From Rickettsiales bacterium (GTDB lineage Bacteria > Pseudomonadota > Alphaproteobacteria > Rickettsiales > UBA1997): a DNA stretch of 5,915 bases. Position 1 is the stretch's first letter; each line of letters begins with the position of its first letter. The translations under genes and the position numbers were made by a program. Below the pieces are notes generated by a model, which saw only the letters and a list, made by a program, of their open reading frames with translations, was not told the origin of the DNA and made no database searches. The stretch covers positions 1 to 5,915 of the forward strand of contig CANDYP010000087.1 of the NCBI GenBank assembly GCA_947425005.1. The letters run 5' to 3'. Shown here in pieces: positions 1 through 5,877 of this stretch.

Positions 1-14
1 TAAGCCCCCCTGAT

Positions 15-39
15 AAGGGGGGTAGGGGGGTTTCTCGTC
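15..39 (+). repeat. G-rich direct repeat, left copy
   Basis: Two runs of six G separated by TA, followed by TTTCTCGTC. The same 25 bases occur in the same orientation at 5878-5902. In this copy a run of six C lies just upstream (5-10), so C6-TGATAA-G6 (5-22) can fold into a GC hairpin; the right copy lacks the C run. This looks like a dispersed intergenic repeat. Whether it has a role is not visible from the window. Confidence 0.8.
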
Positions 40-85
40 CCAAACTCAGCCTCAAAAAATCAAGAATTTAGTCTCAGAAAATTTA

Positions 86-114
86 TTGACTTCAGCAAAA
101 AGCAACTCTAGAAA
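86..114 (+). promoter_or_regulatory. Candidate sigma70-type promoter for tRNA-Gln
   Basis: TTGACT (86-91) lies 17 bases upstream of TAGAAA (109-114), giving a near-consensus -35 box, ideal spacing and a fair -10 box. Transcription would start near 121 and give a leader of about 50 bases before the tRNA. It is read by eye only, but no better candidate is seen upstream of the tRNA. Confidence 0.45.
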
Positions 115-170
115 TCCGCCCTCTTTTTTACCCCTCCGATCTTCTCACATCAAGAACAGCGACAATTTAT

Positions 171-245
171 TGGGACGTAGCCAAGTGGTAAGGCAACGGG
201 TTTTGATCCCGTCATGCGTAGGTTCGAATCCTTCCGTCCCAACCA
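171..245 (+). tRNA. tRNA-Gln (anticodon TTG)
   Basis: A complete cloverleaf can be drawn. The acceptor stem TGGGACG (171-177) pairs perfectly with CGTCCCA (235-241). The D stem is GCC/GGC (180-182 with 192-194). The anticodon stem ACGGG/CCCGT encloses the loop TTTTGAT (201-207) with anticodon TTG at 203-205, which reads CAA and by wobble CAG. The T loop is TTCGAAT (223-229). The discriminator is A242 and CCA is encoded at 243-245. The U1-A72 pair is the usual glutamine identity feature. The T stem has one T-T mismatch (219 with 233). The gene stands alone here, and its 3' end lies five bases from the end of the convergent ClC gene. Confidence 0.96.
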
Positions 246-250
246 CCCAC

Positions 251-1510
251 TTACACAACTTCACACTTTTTAGATAAAATTTTCTTCATCCCTTTTGAGG
301 TGGCTAAAGCAATTATTGCAGCCCCGAGAAGAAACGGGATGCTTGCAATATCTTGTCCGGTTGCTTCAAAAATGACGACTGCTGCGGTGATTGGTTCGCC
401 CAATACTGCTCCCAAAAATGCTGCCATTCCGATTAGTAGAAAAACCCCAATATCGGCGCCGGGCGTTAAAGTGCTGACTATCGAGCCAATGCCGGTGCCG
501 ATTGCCATTGCCGGGGCGATTAATCCGCCGGCGCAACCGGAAGCAAAAGTGATGACAGTGTTTAAAATTCTGCCTCCCACTTCTTTGTAGGAAAGAATGG
601 AAGTGGGGTTTGAGAGCGCTTCTTGTGCGGTGTAAATGCCGCCGCTGAAAGAATAGATGCCACAGTAAAAATTAATGAATGCCACGGCAAAGCCGGCAAT
701 TAATGGAACGGTGTGCCACCAGTTTGATTTGATGCCCGATAGTCTTAAGTAAAAATAATTATTGGCCGACTGAAAAATGAGTGCCAGAAATCCGCAAGTA
801 ACTGCCGTAAAAATTAGTAACCACGATTCGCTTTGAAGCCGGAAGATTAGGTTGTGGAAGTTAAATAGTGGATTAGGTCGGTGAAAAATTATGGTGACGA
901 TTGAAATGATGATCAGCGTCCACAAAATATTTTTTTTGAAATTTTGAAATTTGGTTTTGGACAGTTTTTCAATTACAAAAACAATGCCGGCGATCGGCGT
1001 ATTGAAGGCGATGGCAAGTCCAGTGGCAGTACCGGCTAAAACCCAAGTTTCCAAATTAATTTGCGGCAGAAATTTTTTGTAGCGATGAGACAAGGTGGCG
1101 AAAATTCCTGCAGACATGTGGACTGAGGGGCCTTCTTTTCCCAAGGCGCCACCACCAAAAGTGGAGATCAAAGAGCTGATCGCTTTAATCATTACCACGC
1201 GGATGCCTAACATCGAAGAAACTTTTCTAAAATTGTCGGGATCGTTTTTTAACTCATAAAGTGCTGACTGCAGTTTATGTCCTGATGCGTTGGGAGAGTA
1301 ACGACGGCACAAGTAAGCCGAGATCCAGAAAAAAGACGGGGTGATGAAAAAAGTAAGTATCGGATGATCGAGCAATCTGCGTTTGGCCAGTATACCAAGG
1401 TCATCGAAGAGGTAGCAATATCGGATGATGAATAAGGCGGTGACGATTACGACAAGAATCGTCAGCACGAACATCGGAATATTAACGTGATTTTTTGACT
1501 GAATGGGCAT
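251..1510 (-). CDS. ClC-family chloride channel or Cl-/H+ antiporter
   Basis: This 419-residue polytopic inner-membrane protein of the voltage-gated chloride channel family would move chloride or a similar anion, possibly with proton exchange. Family marks, numbered from the ATG at 1510, are GKEGP at 124-128 with the external gating glutamate E126, FNTPIAGIVF at 169-178 preceding the central helices, and GGLIAPAMAIG at 328-338, matching the GxFxP anion-site motif. There is no C-terminal CBS domain, as in the short bacterial members. Two ion-pathway positions differ from E. coli ClcA. The internal proton glutamate (ClcA E203) aligns with K182 in VIEKL, and no tyrosine equivalent to ClcA Y445 is apparent in the C-terminal SKGMKKIL segment. 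The SGIP motif is also degenerate (ASGHK near 75-79). The start follows the nuoE stop by 7 bases. An in-frame TTG at 1516, one base after that stop and 7 bases behind a GAG, is an alternative adding two residues. Family assignment is firm; substrate and coupling are not. Confidence 0.93.
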   Translation of the reverse strand: MPIQSKNHVNIPMFVLTILVVIVTALFIIRYCYLFDDLGILAKRRLLDHPILTFFITPSFFWISAYLCRRYSPNASGHKLQSALYELKNDPDNFRKVSSMLGIRVVMIKAISSLISTFGGGALGKEGPSVHMSAGIFATLSHRYKKFLPQINLETWVLAGTATGLAIAFNTPIAGIVFVIEKLSKTKFQNFKKNILWTLIIISIVTIIFHRPNPLFNFHNLIFRLQSESWLLIFTAVTCGFLALIFQSANNYFYLRLSGIKSNWWHTVPLIAGFAVAFINFYCGIYSFSGGIYTAQEALSNPTSILSYKEVGGRILNTVITFASGCAGGLIAPAMAIGTGIGSIVSTLTPGADIGVFLLIGMAAFLGAVLGEPITAAVVIFEATGQDIASIPFLLGAAIIALATSKGMKKILSKKCEVV

Positions 1511-1517
1511 CTTCAAA

Positions 1518-2060
1518 TTATTGCTCAGCGGCAGAGCATTGTCTGCCGATTTGGGAGCCGACTTTAAATTCTTTGCCGGCTTTAAGATCTTCCAGAATTT
1601 GTAAGAAATTTTCTGAAGTTAAATCTTCGGCGAAATCGTCGTTGATTTGTACGACAGGAGCGTTGACGCAAGCGCCCAAACACTCAACTTCTTTCAAAGT
1701 GAATGTGCCATCCAAAGTGGTGGCATCCATTTCAATGCCCAATTTTTCTTTACAATCTTTGATGATTTTGTCGATGCCGCGCAGCATGCAGGGCGTGGTT
1801 TTGCAGAATTGCAGTAAATATTTTCCGACCGGTTTTAAGTTGTACATCGTGTAAAAACTGGCGACTTCGTAAACTTTAATTTCCGGCATTTTTAAAGTTT
1901 CAGCGATGGTCGCGATCACATCTTTGGAGATCCAATTTTCATTTTGTCTTTGAGCTAAATCGAGTAGCGGCATCACGGCGGATTTTTGTCTGTCGGCCGG
2001 ATATTTGGCGAGAATTTTGCTAACTTCTTTTTGGTTTTCTGCGTTGAAGTGGAAGGTCAT
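1518..2060 (-). CDS. nuoE: NADH-quinone oxidoreductase subunit E (24 kDa, [2Fe-2S])
   Basis: This 180-residue thioredoxin-like subunit belongs to the peripheral NADH-dehydrogenase arm of respiratory complex I, where it sits beside NuoF and carries the N1a [2Fe-2S] cluster. The four ligands are visible as C86-x4-C91 (CKTTPC) and C127-x3-C131 (ECLGAC), followed by VNAPVVQIND, which is nearly the mitochondrial sequence. The N-terminal helical part (about 1-75, with VYEVASFYTMYN) is the standard NuoE fold, and the length is close to that of other NuoE proteins. The ATG at 2060 has no Shine-Dalgarno sequence in front of it. The usual partners nuoD and nuoF are not in the window; the gene lies between petC and the ClC gene on the same strand. 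The gamma subunit of NAD-dependent formate dehydrogenase shares this fold but is a poorer match to the mitochondrial-like motifs. Confidence 0.95.
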   Translation of the reverse strand: MTFHFNAENQKEVSKILAKYPADRQKSAVMPLLDLAQRQNENWISKDVIATIAETLKMPEIKVYEVASFYTMYNLKPVGKYLLQFCKTTPCMLRGIDKIIKDCKEKLGIEMDATTLDGTFTLKEVECLGACVNAPVVQINDDFAEDLTSENFLQILEDLKAGKEFKVGSQIGRQCSAAEQ

Positions 2061-2066
2061 GTCTTA

Positions 2067-2152
2067 GTTGTTGGTTGATGGTTGTTAGTGGTTGATGGTT
2101 GTTGGCCGGGCTACTCTGTAAGATGTTTTACTAACAACTATCAACCAACAAC
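2067..2152. repeat. Heptamer-based imperfect inverted repeat
   Basis: A 23-base arm at 2067-2089 is the reverse complement of 2130-2152 except for one position (G2080 against T2139). The arms are separated by 40 bases. Both are built from 7-base units of the form GTTG(A/T)T(G/A), and a further copy of the GGTTGATGGTTGTT string lies inside the loop (2074-2087 and 2090-2103). The element fills most of the gap between the petC stop and the nuoE start. In the operon transcript it would form a long, weak, GC-poor stem. No T run follows the stem, so it does not look like a simple terminator. Confidence 0.8.
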
Positions 2153-2158
2153 CATCAA

Positions 2159-2941
2159 CTATTTTACGTTTTTCCAAACTGCTTTTTTGGCGGCGATTAA
2201 AATTACCAACAAAAGCCCCAAGAAAATCATGGTGCGCACGCCCATTTTTTTACGGTGTTCGGTTTCCGGTTCCGCAGCCCATTGCAAGAAATTTACTACG
2301 TCGATTACCATTTGTTCTTTGGTGGCTGTAGTGCCGTCCCCGTAGGTTACTTGACCATCGTCAGAGATCGGCGCCGGCATTGAAATTTGGCGACCTTCGA
2401 AATACGGATTGTAATTTTTGCCCTCATTCATGTGGAAGCCTTCCGGCGCATCGGTGAAGCCTGTGATCAAAGAGTAGACGTAGTTCGCGCCGTCGTGACG
2501 AGCTTTAATAATTAAAGATAAATCTGGAGGGAAGGCGCCGCCGTTGGCTGAACGGGCCGCTTGCTCATTGGCGTAGGGTCCGACGAAGTGGTCAGAGGGC
2601 AGGCCGGGGCGATCAAACATTTCGCCGTCATCATTCGGTCCGTCAGTGACAGAGGCTTCGGAGGCGATTTGTTTTACTTCTGCTTCAGAAAATCCAACTT
2701 CAGCTAAATCGCGGTAAGCTACTAGTTTCAAGCTGTGACAAGCGGCGCAAACTTCTTTGTAAACTTGAAAGCCGCGTTGAATTGAAGCGCGATCGAAGCG
2801 TCCGAAAAAATTGTCGAATTCCCACTTCATTTGTTGGGGGTGAAGCGCCGAGGTGCTAAGCGGATCGGCAGCATTGTGACCACCGTCATTGGCGAAGGCG
2901 AGGGTTGGAATTAATACGAGAATTAAAAAAAGTTTTTTCAT
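2159..2941 (-). CDS. petC: Cytochrome c1, ubiquinol-cytochrome c reductase
   Basis: This 260-residue haem-carrying subunit of the bc1 complex passes electrons from the Rieske protein to cytochrome c on the periplasmic side. A Sec signal peptide occupies residues 1-17, with likely cleavage after LAFA. The covalent haem site is C65-A-A-C68-H69, within the typical alphaproteobacterial/mitochondrial stretch FDRASIQRGFQVYKEV (49-64). The axial methionine is probably M188 in ISMPAPI. A single C-terminal membrane anchor lies at about 237-252, followed by a basic tail. Length and domain order are normal and complete. It is separated from petB by an alkyltransferase gene, which breaks the usual contiguous petA-petB-petC order. 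The leader upstream of the ATG at 2941 is rich in A and C and lacks a Shine-Dalgarno sequence. Confidence 0.97.
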   Translation of the reverse strand: MKKLFLILVLIPTLAFANDGGHNAADPLSTSALHPQQMKWEFDNFFGRFDRASIQRGFQVYKEVCAACHSLKLVAYRDLAEVGFSEAEVKQIASEASVTDGPNDDGEMFDRPGLPSDHFVGPYANEQAARSANGGAFPPDLSLIIKARHDGANYVYSLITGFTDAPEGFHMNEGKNYNPYFEGRQISMPAPISDDGQVTYGDGTTATKEQMVIDVVNFLQWAAEPETEHRKKMGVRTMIFLGLLLVILIAAKKAVWKNVK

Positions 2942-3028
2942 TTTTGTTTTGTGTTTTTTGTGTGACCTAATCCCAAACCGGTGGTTTCAACGAAGCTCAA
3001 CCAAAGGCTTTTAACGGTTTTGCTAGTT
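2942..3028. other. Spacer before petC with short palindromes
   Basis: This 87-base gap lies between the alkyltransferase stop and the petC start. It holds AAACC-GGT-GGTTT (2975-2987) and an overlapping GGTT...AACC pair (2984-3003) around CAACGAAGCTC. These could be the remains of another dispersed palindromic repeat. No T run marks a terminator and no clear promoter is seen for petC. No coding capacity is supported. Confidence 0.35.
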
Positions 3029-3328
3029 TTAAAATTTATAAAATTTCTTCGCGAAATCGACGACTTTGCCATTTTTAATTTCCACGCCTTCTGATTTTAG
3101 GAGTGCGATTTTTTTCTCAACTCCGAAAGCGTAACCGCTAACTCCGCCGTCAGCCCGAACCACGCGGTGGCACGGTACTTGCGGCGCATTCGGATTAGCG
3201 CCGACAATTTGTCCGACGGCGCGGTAGCCTTTAGTCTTCAACTTGTCGGCCAAAACTTTGTAAGTCGTAACTTTGCCTTTGGGAATTTCTTTTAGCAGTT
3301 CGTAAAGTTTCGCAGAATTAATGCCCAT
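3029..3328 (-). CDS. Minimal O6-alkylguanine-DNA alkyltransferase (MGMT) domain protein
   Basis: This 99-residue protein consists only of the C-terminal DNA-binding and active-site domain of O6-methylguanine-DNA methyltransferases. Numbered from the ATG at 3328, it shows IPKGKVTTY (15-23), the recognition-helix segment YRAVGQIVGANP (35-46) with the likely arginine finger R36 and hinge N45, and PCHRVV (52-57) with the alkyl-acceptor cysteine C53. Because the cysteine is present, it is not an alkyltransferase-like (ATL) protein of the tryptophan type and could in principle be a suicide repair enzyme. It lacks the N-terminal domain of Ada or Ogt, so it could also act mainly as a lesion sensor. 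The start overlaps the petB end by 11 bases. An upstream in-frame ATG at 3382 would add 18 residues encoded entirely within petB, with no family similarity, so the shorter form is preferred. Co-transcription with petB is likely. Confidence 0.85.
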   Translation of the reverse strand: MGINSAKLYELLKEIPKGKVTTYKVLADKLKTKGYRAVGQIVGANPNAPQVPCHRVVRADGGVSGYAFGVEKKIALLKSEGVEIKNGKVVDFAKKFYKF

Positions 3329-4565
3329 GCTTGCTTTGGTAGTGTTCGTCGATTGATTCGGGAAGCGGTAAAGTTTTTTCAAACTTCGGCAAATTGGGCA
3401 AAATTAATAAAAAGTAAGCGTAGTAATAAAAAGTGGCGAAGCGGGAAGCCCAGATGTACCAACCTTCGGCCGGAGATTTTCCGAGCCAGCCCAAGAAAAT
3501 GAAATTCAAAATGAAGAGAATAAAAACTTTTTGAAAAAGCGGGCGATAGGCGCCGGATTTGACTTGCGAGCGATCCAAGAAAGGCAAAGCGAACAACATT
3601 GCAATGGCGCCAAACATCATCAAGACGCCGCCGAGCTTGTCCGGCACTGCGCGCAAAATGGCGTAGAACGGCAAGAAGTACCATTCAGGAACGATGTGAG
3701 CTGGCGTTACCATTGGGTTGGCAGGGATGTAGTTGTCGGGATGTCCCAAAGAATTTGGGTAGAAAAATAAGAAATATCCGAAGACCAAAAAGAAAACCAC
3801 GAAGCCCACCATGTCTTTGATGGTGAAGTAAGGGTGGAAGGGGATCGAGTCTTTTTTGGTTTTGATTTCAACGCCGGCAGGGTTGTTGGAGCCTACAGTG
3901 TGAAGCGCTACCAAGTGCAGCAAGACTGCGCCGACAACTAAAAATGGCAGCAAGAAATGCAGCGAAAAAAAGCGATTTAGGGTGGGATTGTCAACCGAGT
4001 AACCGCCCCAAAGCCAAGTTACAATTGACTTGCCGACAATGGGCAGCGCCGAAAATAAATTGGTGATTACGGTGGCGCCCCAGAAACTCATTTGCCCCCA
4101 AGGCAAGACGTAGCCCATGAAAGCCGTGGCCATTGCGAGCAAAAAGATCACGATTCCAACCCACCACAAAAGTTCGCGCGGTGCTTTGTACGAGCCGTAA
4201 TAAAGGCCGCGGGCGATGTGAGCGTAAAGTGCGACAAAAAACATTGAAGCGCCTACGGCGTGAATGTAGCGAATAAGCCAGCCGTAGCGCACGTCGCGCA
4301 TGATGTGCTCAACTGAGGCAAAAGCCAATTGAGTGTTGGCGACGTAATGCATTGACAGGAAAAGCCCGCTCAAAATTTGTACGACTAAAGCAATGCCGGC
4401 GATGGATCCGAAGCTCCACCAGTAACTTAAATTTTTCGGGTAAGGATGTTTGAAAAGCGTGTCTTCAAGCGTGCTAATAATCGGCAACCGATCATTAACC
4501 CACTTCGCAACTTTCGATTTCTCGGTAAGTGATTTCTCAAAATCGTTCTGAATGTGATTGGTCAT
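3318..4565 (-). CDS. petB: Cytochrome b, ubiquinol-cytochrome c reductase
   Basis: This 415-residue integral membrane core of the bc1 complex binds haems bL and bH and forms the quinol-oxidising (Qo) and quinone-reducing (Qi) sites. The four haem ligands appear as two pairs spaced 14 apart: H102/H116 in helix B and H203/H217 in helix D. The Qo-site PEWY motif is at 293-296, followed by FLPFYAILRAVPDK. Eight hydrophobic helices can be traced (roughly 50-72, 99-120, 132-153, 196-220, 252-270, 311-330, 345-362 and 372-392), so this is the fused bacterial/mitochondrial form and not the split b6 plus subunit IV form. The C terminus is intact and overlaps the alkyltransferase start. The ATG at 4565 is preceded by an A/T-rich stretch without a Shine-Dalgarno sequence and by a repeat element separating it from petA. 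Confidence 0.98.
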   Translation of the reverse strand: MTNHIQNDFEKSLTEKSKVAKWVNDRLPIISTLEDTLFKHPYPKNLSYWWSFGSIAGIALVVQILSGLFLSMHYVANTQLAFASVEHIMRDVRYGWLIRYIHAVGASMFFVALYAHIARGLYYGSYKAPRELLWWVGIVIFLLAMATAFMGYVLPWGQMSFWGATVITNLFSALPIVGKSIVTWLWGGYSVDNPTLNRFFSLHFLLPFLVVGAVLLHLVALHTVGSNNPAGVEIKTKKDSIPFHPYFTIKDMVGFVVFFLVFGYFLFFYPNSLGHPDNYIPANPMVTPAHIVPEWYFLPFYAILRAVPDKLGGVLMMFGAIAMLFALPFLDRSQVKSGAYRPLFQKVFILFILNFIFLGWLGKSPAEGWYIWASRFATFYYYAYFLLILPNLPKFEKTLPLPESIDEHYQSKHGH

Positions 4566-4583
4566 AAATTGATTTTTTGTTTA

Positions 4584-4716
4584 ACCCTCTTTGCAAAAGA
4601 GGGTGGCACACCGTAAGGCGTGACGGGTGATTTGTGGGGGCGGGAGAGATTTTTGACCGTGCTCTGGACAAGAAATCCTCCGGCGCTACGCGCCACCTCC
4701 TTTTGCAAAGGAGGCC
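4584..4716. mobile_element. MITE-like palindromic element between petA and petB
   Basis: Each end of this roughly 130-base element is itself a hairpin: 4584-4592 pairs with 4596-4604 around TTTGCAAAA, and 4696-4703 pairs with 4707-4714 around the same core. The two ends are also inverted copies of each other: TTTGCAAAAGAGGGTGGC at 4590-4607 matches the reverse complement of 4692-4709 with two differences. Further inside, GATTT (4629-4633) pairs with AAATC (4673-4677), giving a long imperfect stem with a loop of about 39 bases. It encodes no transposase. No target-site duplication is obvious. It resembles non-autonomous dispersed repeats of bacterial genomes; mobility is inferred from structure only. 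Confidence 0.65.
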
Positions 4717-4721
4717 GTACC

Positions 4722-5252
4722 TCATCCGATTTTAATTTTTGTGTCAGAGATAAATTCGTAAGGTGGAATTTCTAAATTTCTTGGAGCGGGGCCTTTTCTG
4801 ATGCGGGCGGAAGTGTCGTATTGCGAACCGTGACAAGGGCAGAACCAACCTTTGTAATCACCTTGTCCTGCGATTGGAATGCAACCTAAATGAGTGCAGA
4901 TTTCAATCGTGACGAGCCACTCTTCTTTGCCGGCTTTGACGCGATCAGAATCTTTTTGGGGGTCGCGCAGCTCGGCCAAATCAACTGCCTCAGCTTCTTG
5001 AATTTCTACGGAAGTGCGTCTTCTAATTGAAACTGGCTTGCCGCGCCACATCACTTTTTTTTCTTCGCCTAATTTAATATTGGAAATGTCGACTTCGGTG
5101 GAAGCTAAAGCCTGCACGTCGTCTGACGGATTCATGCTGTCGATGAAGGGCAAGATCGCGCAAGCGGCGCCAATGCCGGCTGCTGTGTAAGCGGTAGTCG
5201 TAAGCAACTTACGGCGGCTCTCATTTTTGAGTTCGGGGGATTTCTCGGACAT
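4722..5252 (-). CDS. petA: Rieske iron-sulfur subunit, ubiquinol-cytochrome c reductase
   Basis: This 176-residue [2Fe-2S] subunit of the bc1 complex accepts the first electron from ubiquinol at the Qo site and delivers it to cytochrome c1. Numbered from the ATG at 5252, a twin-arginine motif SRRKLL (12-17) precedes a single anchor helix (about 20-38), as in bacterial Rieske proteins exported by Tat with an uncleaved anchor. The cluster motifs are CTHLGC (119-124) and CPCHGS (138-143). By family knowledge C119, H121, C138 and H141 bind the cluster, and C124 and C140 form the disulfide. The C terminus FISDTKIKIG is typical. The open frame continues upstream to 5357, but that extension would run into dut and lacks family sequence, so M at 5252 is preferred. 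It is the first gene of the minus-strand run, and its TGA overlaps an ATG (ATGA at 4722-4725) of a frame crossing the downstream element. Confidence 0.96.
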   Translation of the reverse strand: MSEKSPELKNESRRKLLTTTAYTAAGIGAACAILPFIDSMNPSDDVQALASTEVDISNIKLGEEKKVMWRGKPVSIRRRTSVEIQEAEAVDLAELRDPQKDSDRVKAGKEEWLVTIEICTHLGCIPIAGQGDYKGWFCPCHGSQYDTSARIRKGPAPRNLEIPPYEFISDTKIKIG

Positions 5253-5290
5253 TAATTTGGGAAAATTTTTTGAGGAAAAAAGAGTCGCGT

Positions 5291-5318
5291 TTTTTAGGCG
5301 CGTGCTCCAATTTATCAA
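5291..5318 (-). promoter_or_regulatory. Weak candidate promoter for petA
   Basis: On the minus strand TTGATA (5313-5318) stands 16 bases before TAAAAA (5291-5296), about 38 bases upstream of the petA ATG. The -10 box is poor. The divergent petA-dut gap of 98 bases must hold promoters in both directions unless dut uses a distant one, and this is only the best-looking minus-strand match. No clear plus-strand promoter for dut was identified. Confidence 0.25.
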
Positions 5319-5350
5319 CCCGAAATACTCAAAAATAATTCTCCCAAAAA

Positions 5351-5794
5351 ATGACAATTCTCAAAATCAAAAAACTTGAAAACGGTAAAGATTTGCCTTT
5401 GCCGAAATATGAAACTGCTGGCAGCGCTGGAATGGACTTACTCGCGGCCATTGACGCAGAAATTATTGTAAAACCCGGCGAAGTAAAATTAGTAAAAACC
5501 GGAATTGCTTTTGCTTTAGAAAAAGGTTTCGAAGCGCAAGTGCGTCCGAGATCGGGTCTGGCTTTGAAAAATGGAATCACGGTTTTGAATACTCCCGGAA
5601 CCATAGATTCAGACTATCGCGGCGAAGTTTGTGTGATTTTAATTAACCACTCCCAAGTTGATTTTACGGTCACGAGAGGTATGAGAATTGCTCAAGTTGT
5701 AATCGCCAGATACGAGCAAGCCGAAGTTGTTGAAGTAGAAAATTTAGATGAAACTGCGCGCGGCAGTAATGGATTTGGTTCGACTGGAAAGTAA
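5351..5794 (+). CDS. dut: Deoxyuridine 5'-triphosphate nucleotidohydrolase (dUTPase)
   Basis: This 147-residue trimeric cytosolic enzyme hydrolyses dUTP to dUMP and pyrophosphate, keeping uracil out of DNA and supplying dUMP for thymidylate synthesis. All five conserved motifs are present in order: AGSAGMDL (23-30), RPRSGLAL (65-72), GTIDSDYRGE (83-92) with the catalytic aspartate probably D86 and the uracil-pocket tyrosine Y89, GMRIAQ (110-115), and the flexible C-terminal arm RGSNGFGSTG (137-146) that closes over the triphosphate. Length is normal and both ends are intact. The ATG at 5351 follows an A-rich stretch without a Shine-Dalgarno sequence. It is divergent from petA and the only protein-coding gene on the plus strand here, so it is probably expressed independently of the respiratory run. 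Confidence 0.97.
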   Translation: MTILKIKKLENGKDLPLPKYETAGSAGMDLLAAIDAEIIVKPGEVKLVKTGIAFALEKGFEAQVRPRSGLALKNGITVLNTPGTIDSDYRGEVCVILINHSQVDFTVTRGMRIAQVVIARYEQAEVVEVENLDETARGSNGFGSTGK

Positions 5795-5821
5795 TAATTA
5801 AGCTCGATTTAGACCCTCTGA

Positions 5822-5874
5822 CAATTGCTTTAGCAATTGCAACTCACACAAAAATTAAAAAATAATTTTGTGAG
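5822..5874. repeat. Two adjacent palindromes after dut
   Basis: CAATTGCT-TT-AGCAATTG (5822-5839) is a perfect palindrome. Right after it, CTCACACAAAAATT (5843-5856) can pair with AATTTTGTGAG (5864-5874) with a few bulged bases. They lie 28 bases beyond the dut stop and could end or protect its transcript. Neither stem is followed by a T run, so a classical intrinsic terminator is not supported. Confidence 0.45.
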
Positions 5875-5877
5875 TAC

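Noticed and set aside
171..245. tRNA as an integration site for a mobile island
   Set aside because: No integrase gene and no duplicated tRNA 3' end are present in the window.
86..277. 63-codon plus-strand frame over the tRNA
   Set aside because: It runs through the tRNA-Gln gene and its promoter and resembles no protein.
300..590. 96-codon plus-strand frame
   Set aside because: Antisense to the ClC coding region, low-complexity, and a shadow of a well-supported gene.
1495..1854. 119-codon plus-strand frame
   Set aside because: Antisense to nuoE, whose cluster motifs are unambiguous.
2067..2160. CRISPR array
   Set aside because: The units are 7-base and contiguous, with no spacers of regular length and no cas genes.
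2082..2345. 87-codon plus-strand frame
   Set aside because: Begins in the heptamer repeat and continues antisense to the petC C-terminal region; no family signal.
3379..3684. 101-codon minus-strand frame inside petB
   Set aside because: An alternative frame of cytochrome b, Arg/Leu-rich and without a recognisable domain.
3531..3820. Two plus-strand frames inside petB
   Set aside because: Antisense shadows of conserved cytochrome b sequence.
4537..4725. 62-codon frame as a functional protein
   Set aside because: It is mostly repeat-element sequence with no recognisable domain, so it is kept only as a possible coupling device and not listed as a gene.
5253..5357. Extended N terminus of the Rieske protein
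   Set aside because: The extra 35 residues precede the twin-arginine anchor, overlap the dut start and are unlike any Rieske N terminus.
5329..5604. 91-codon minus-strand frame
   Set aside because: Antisense to dut, whose five motifs are all present.
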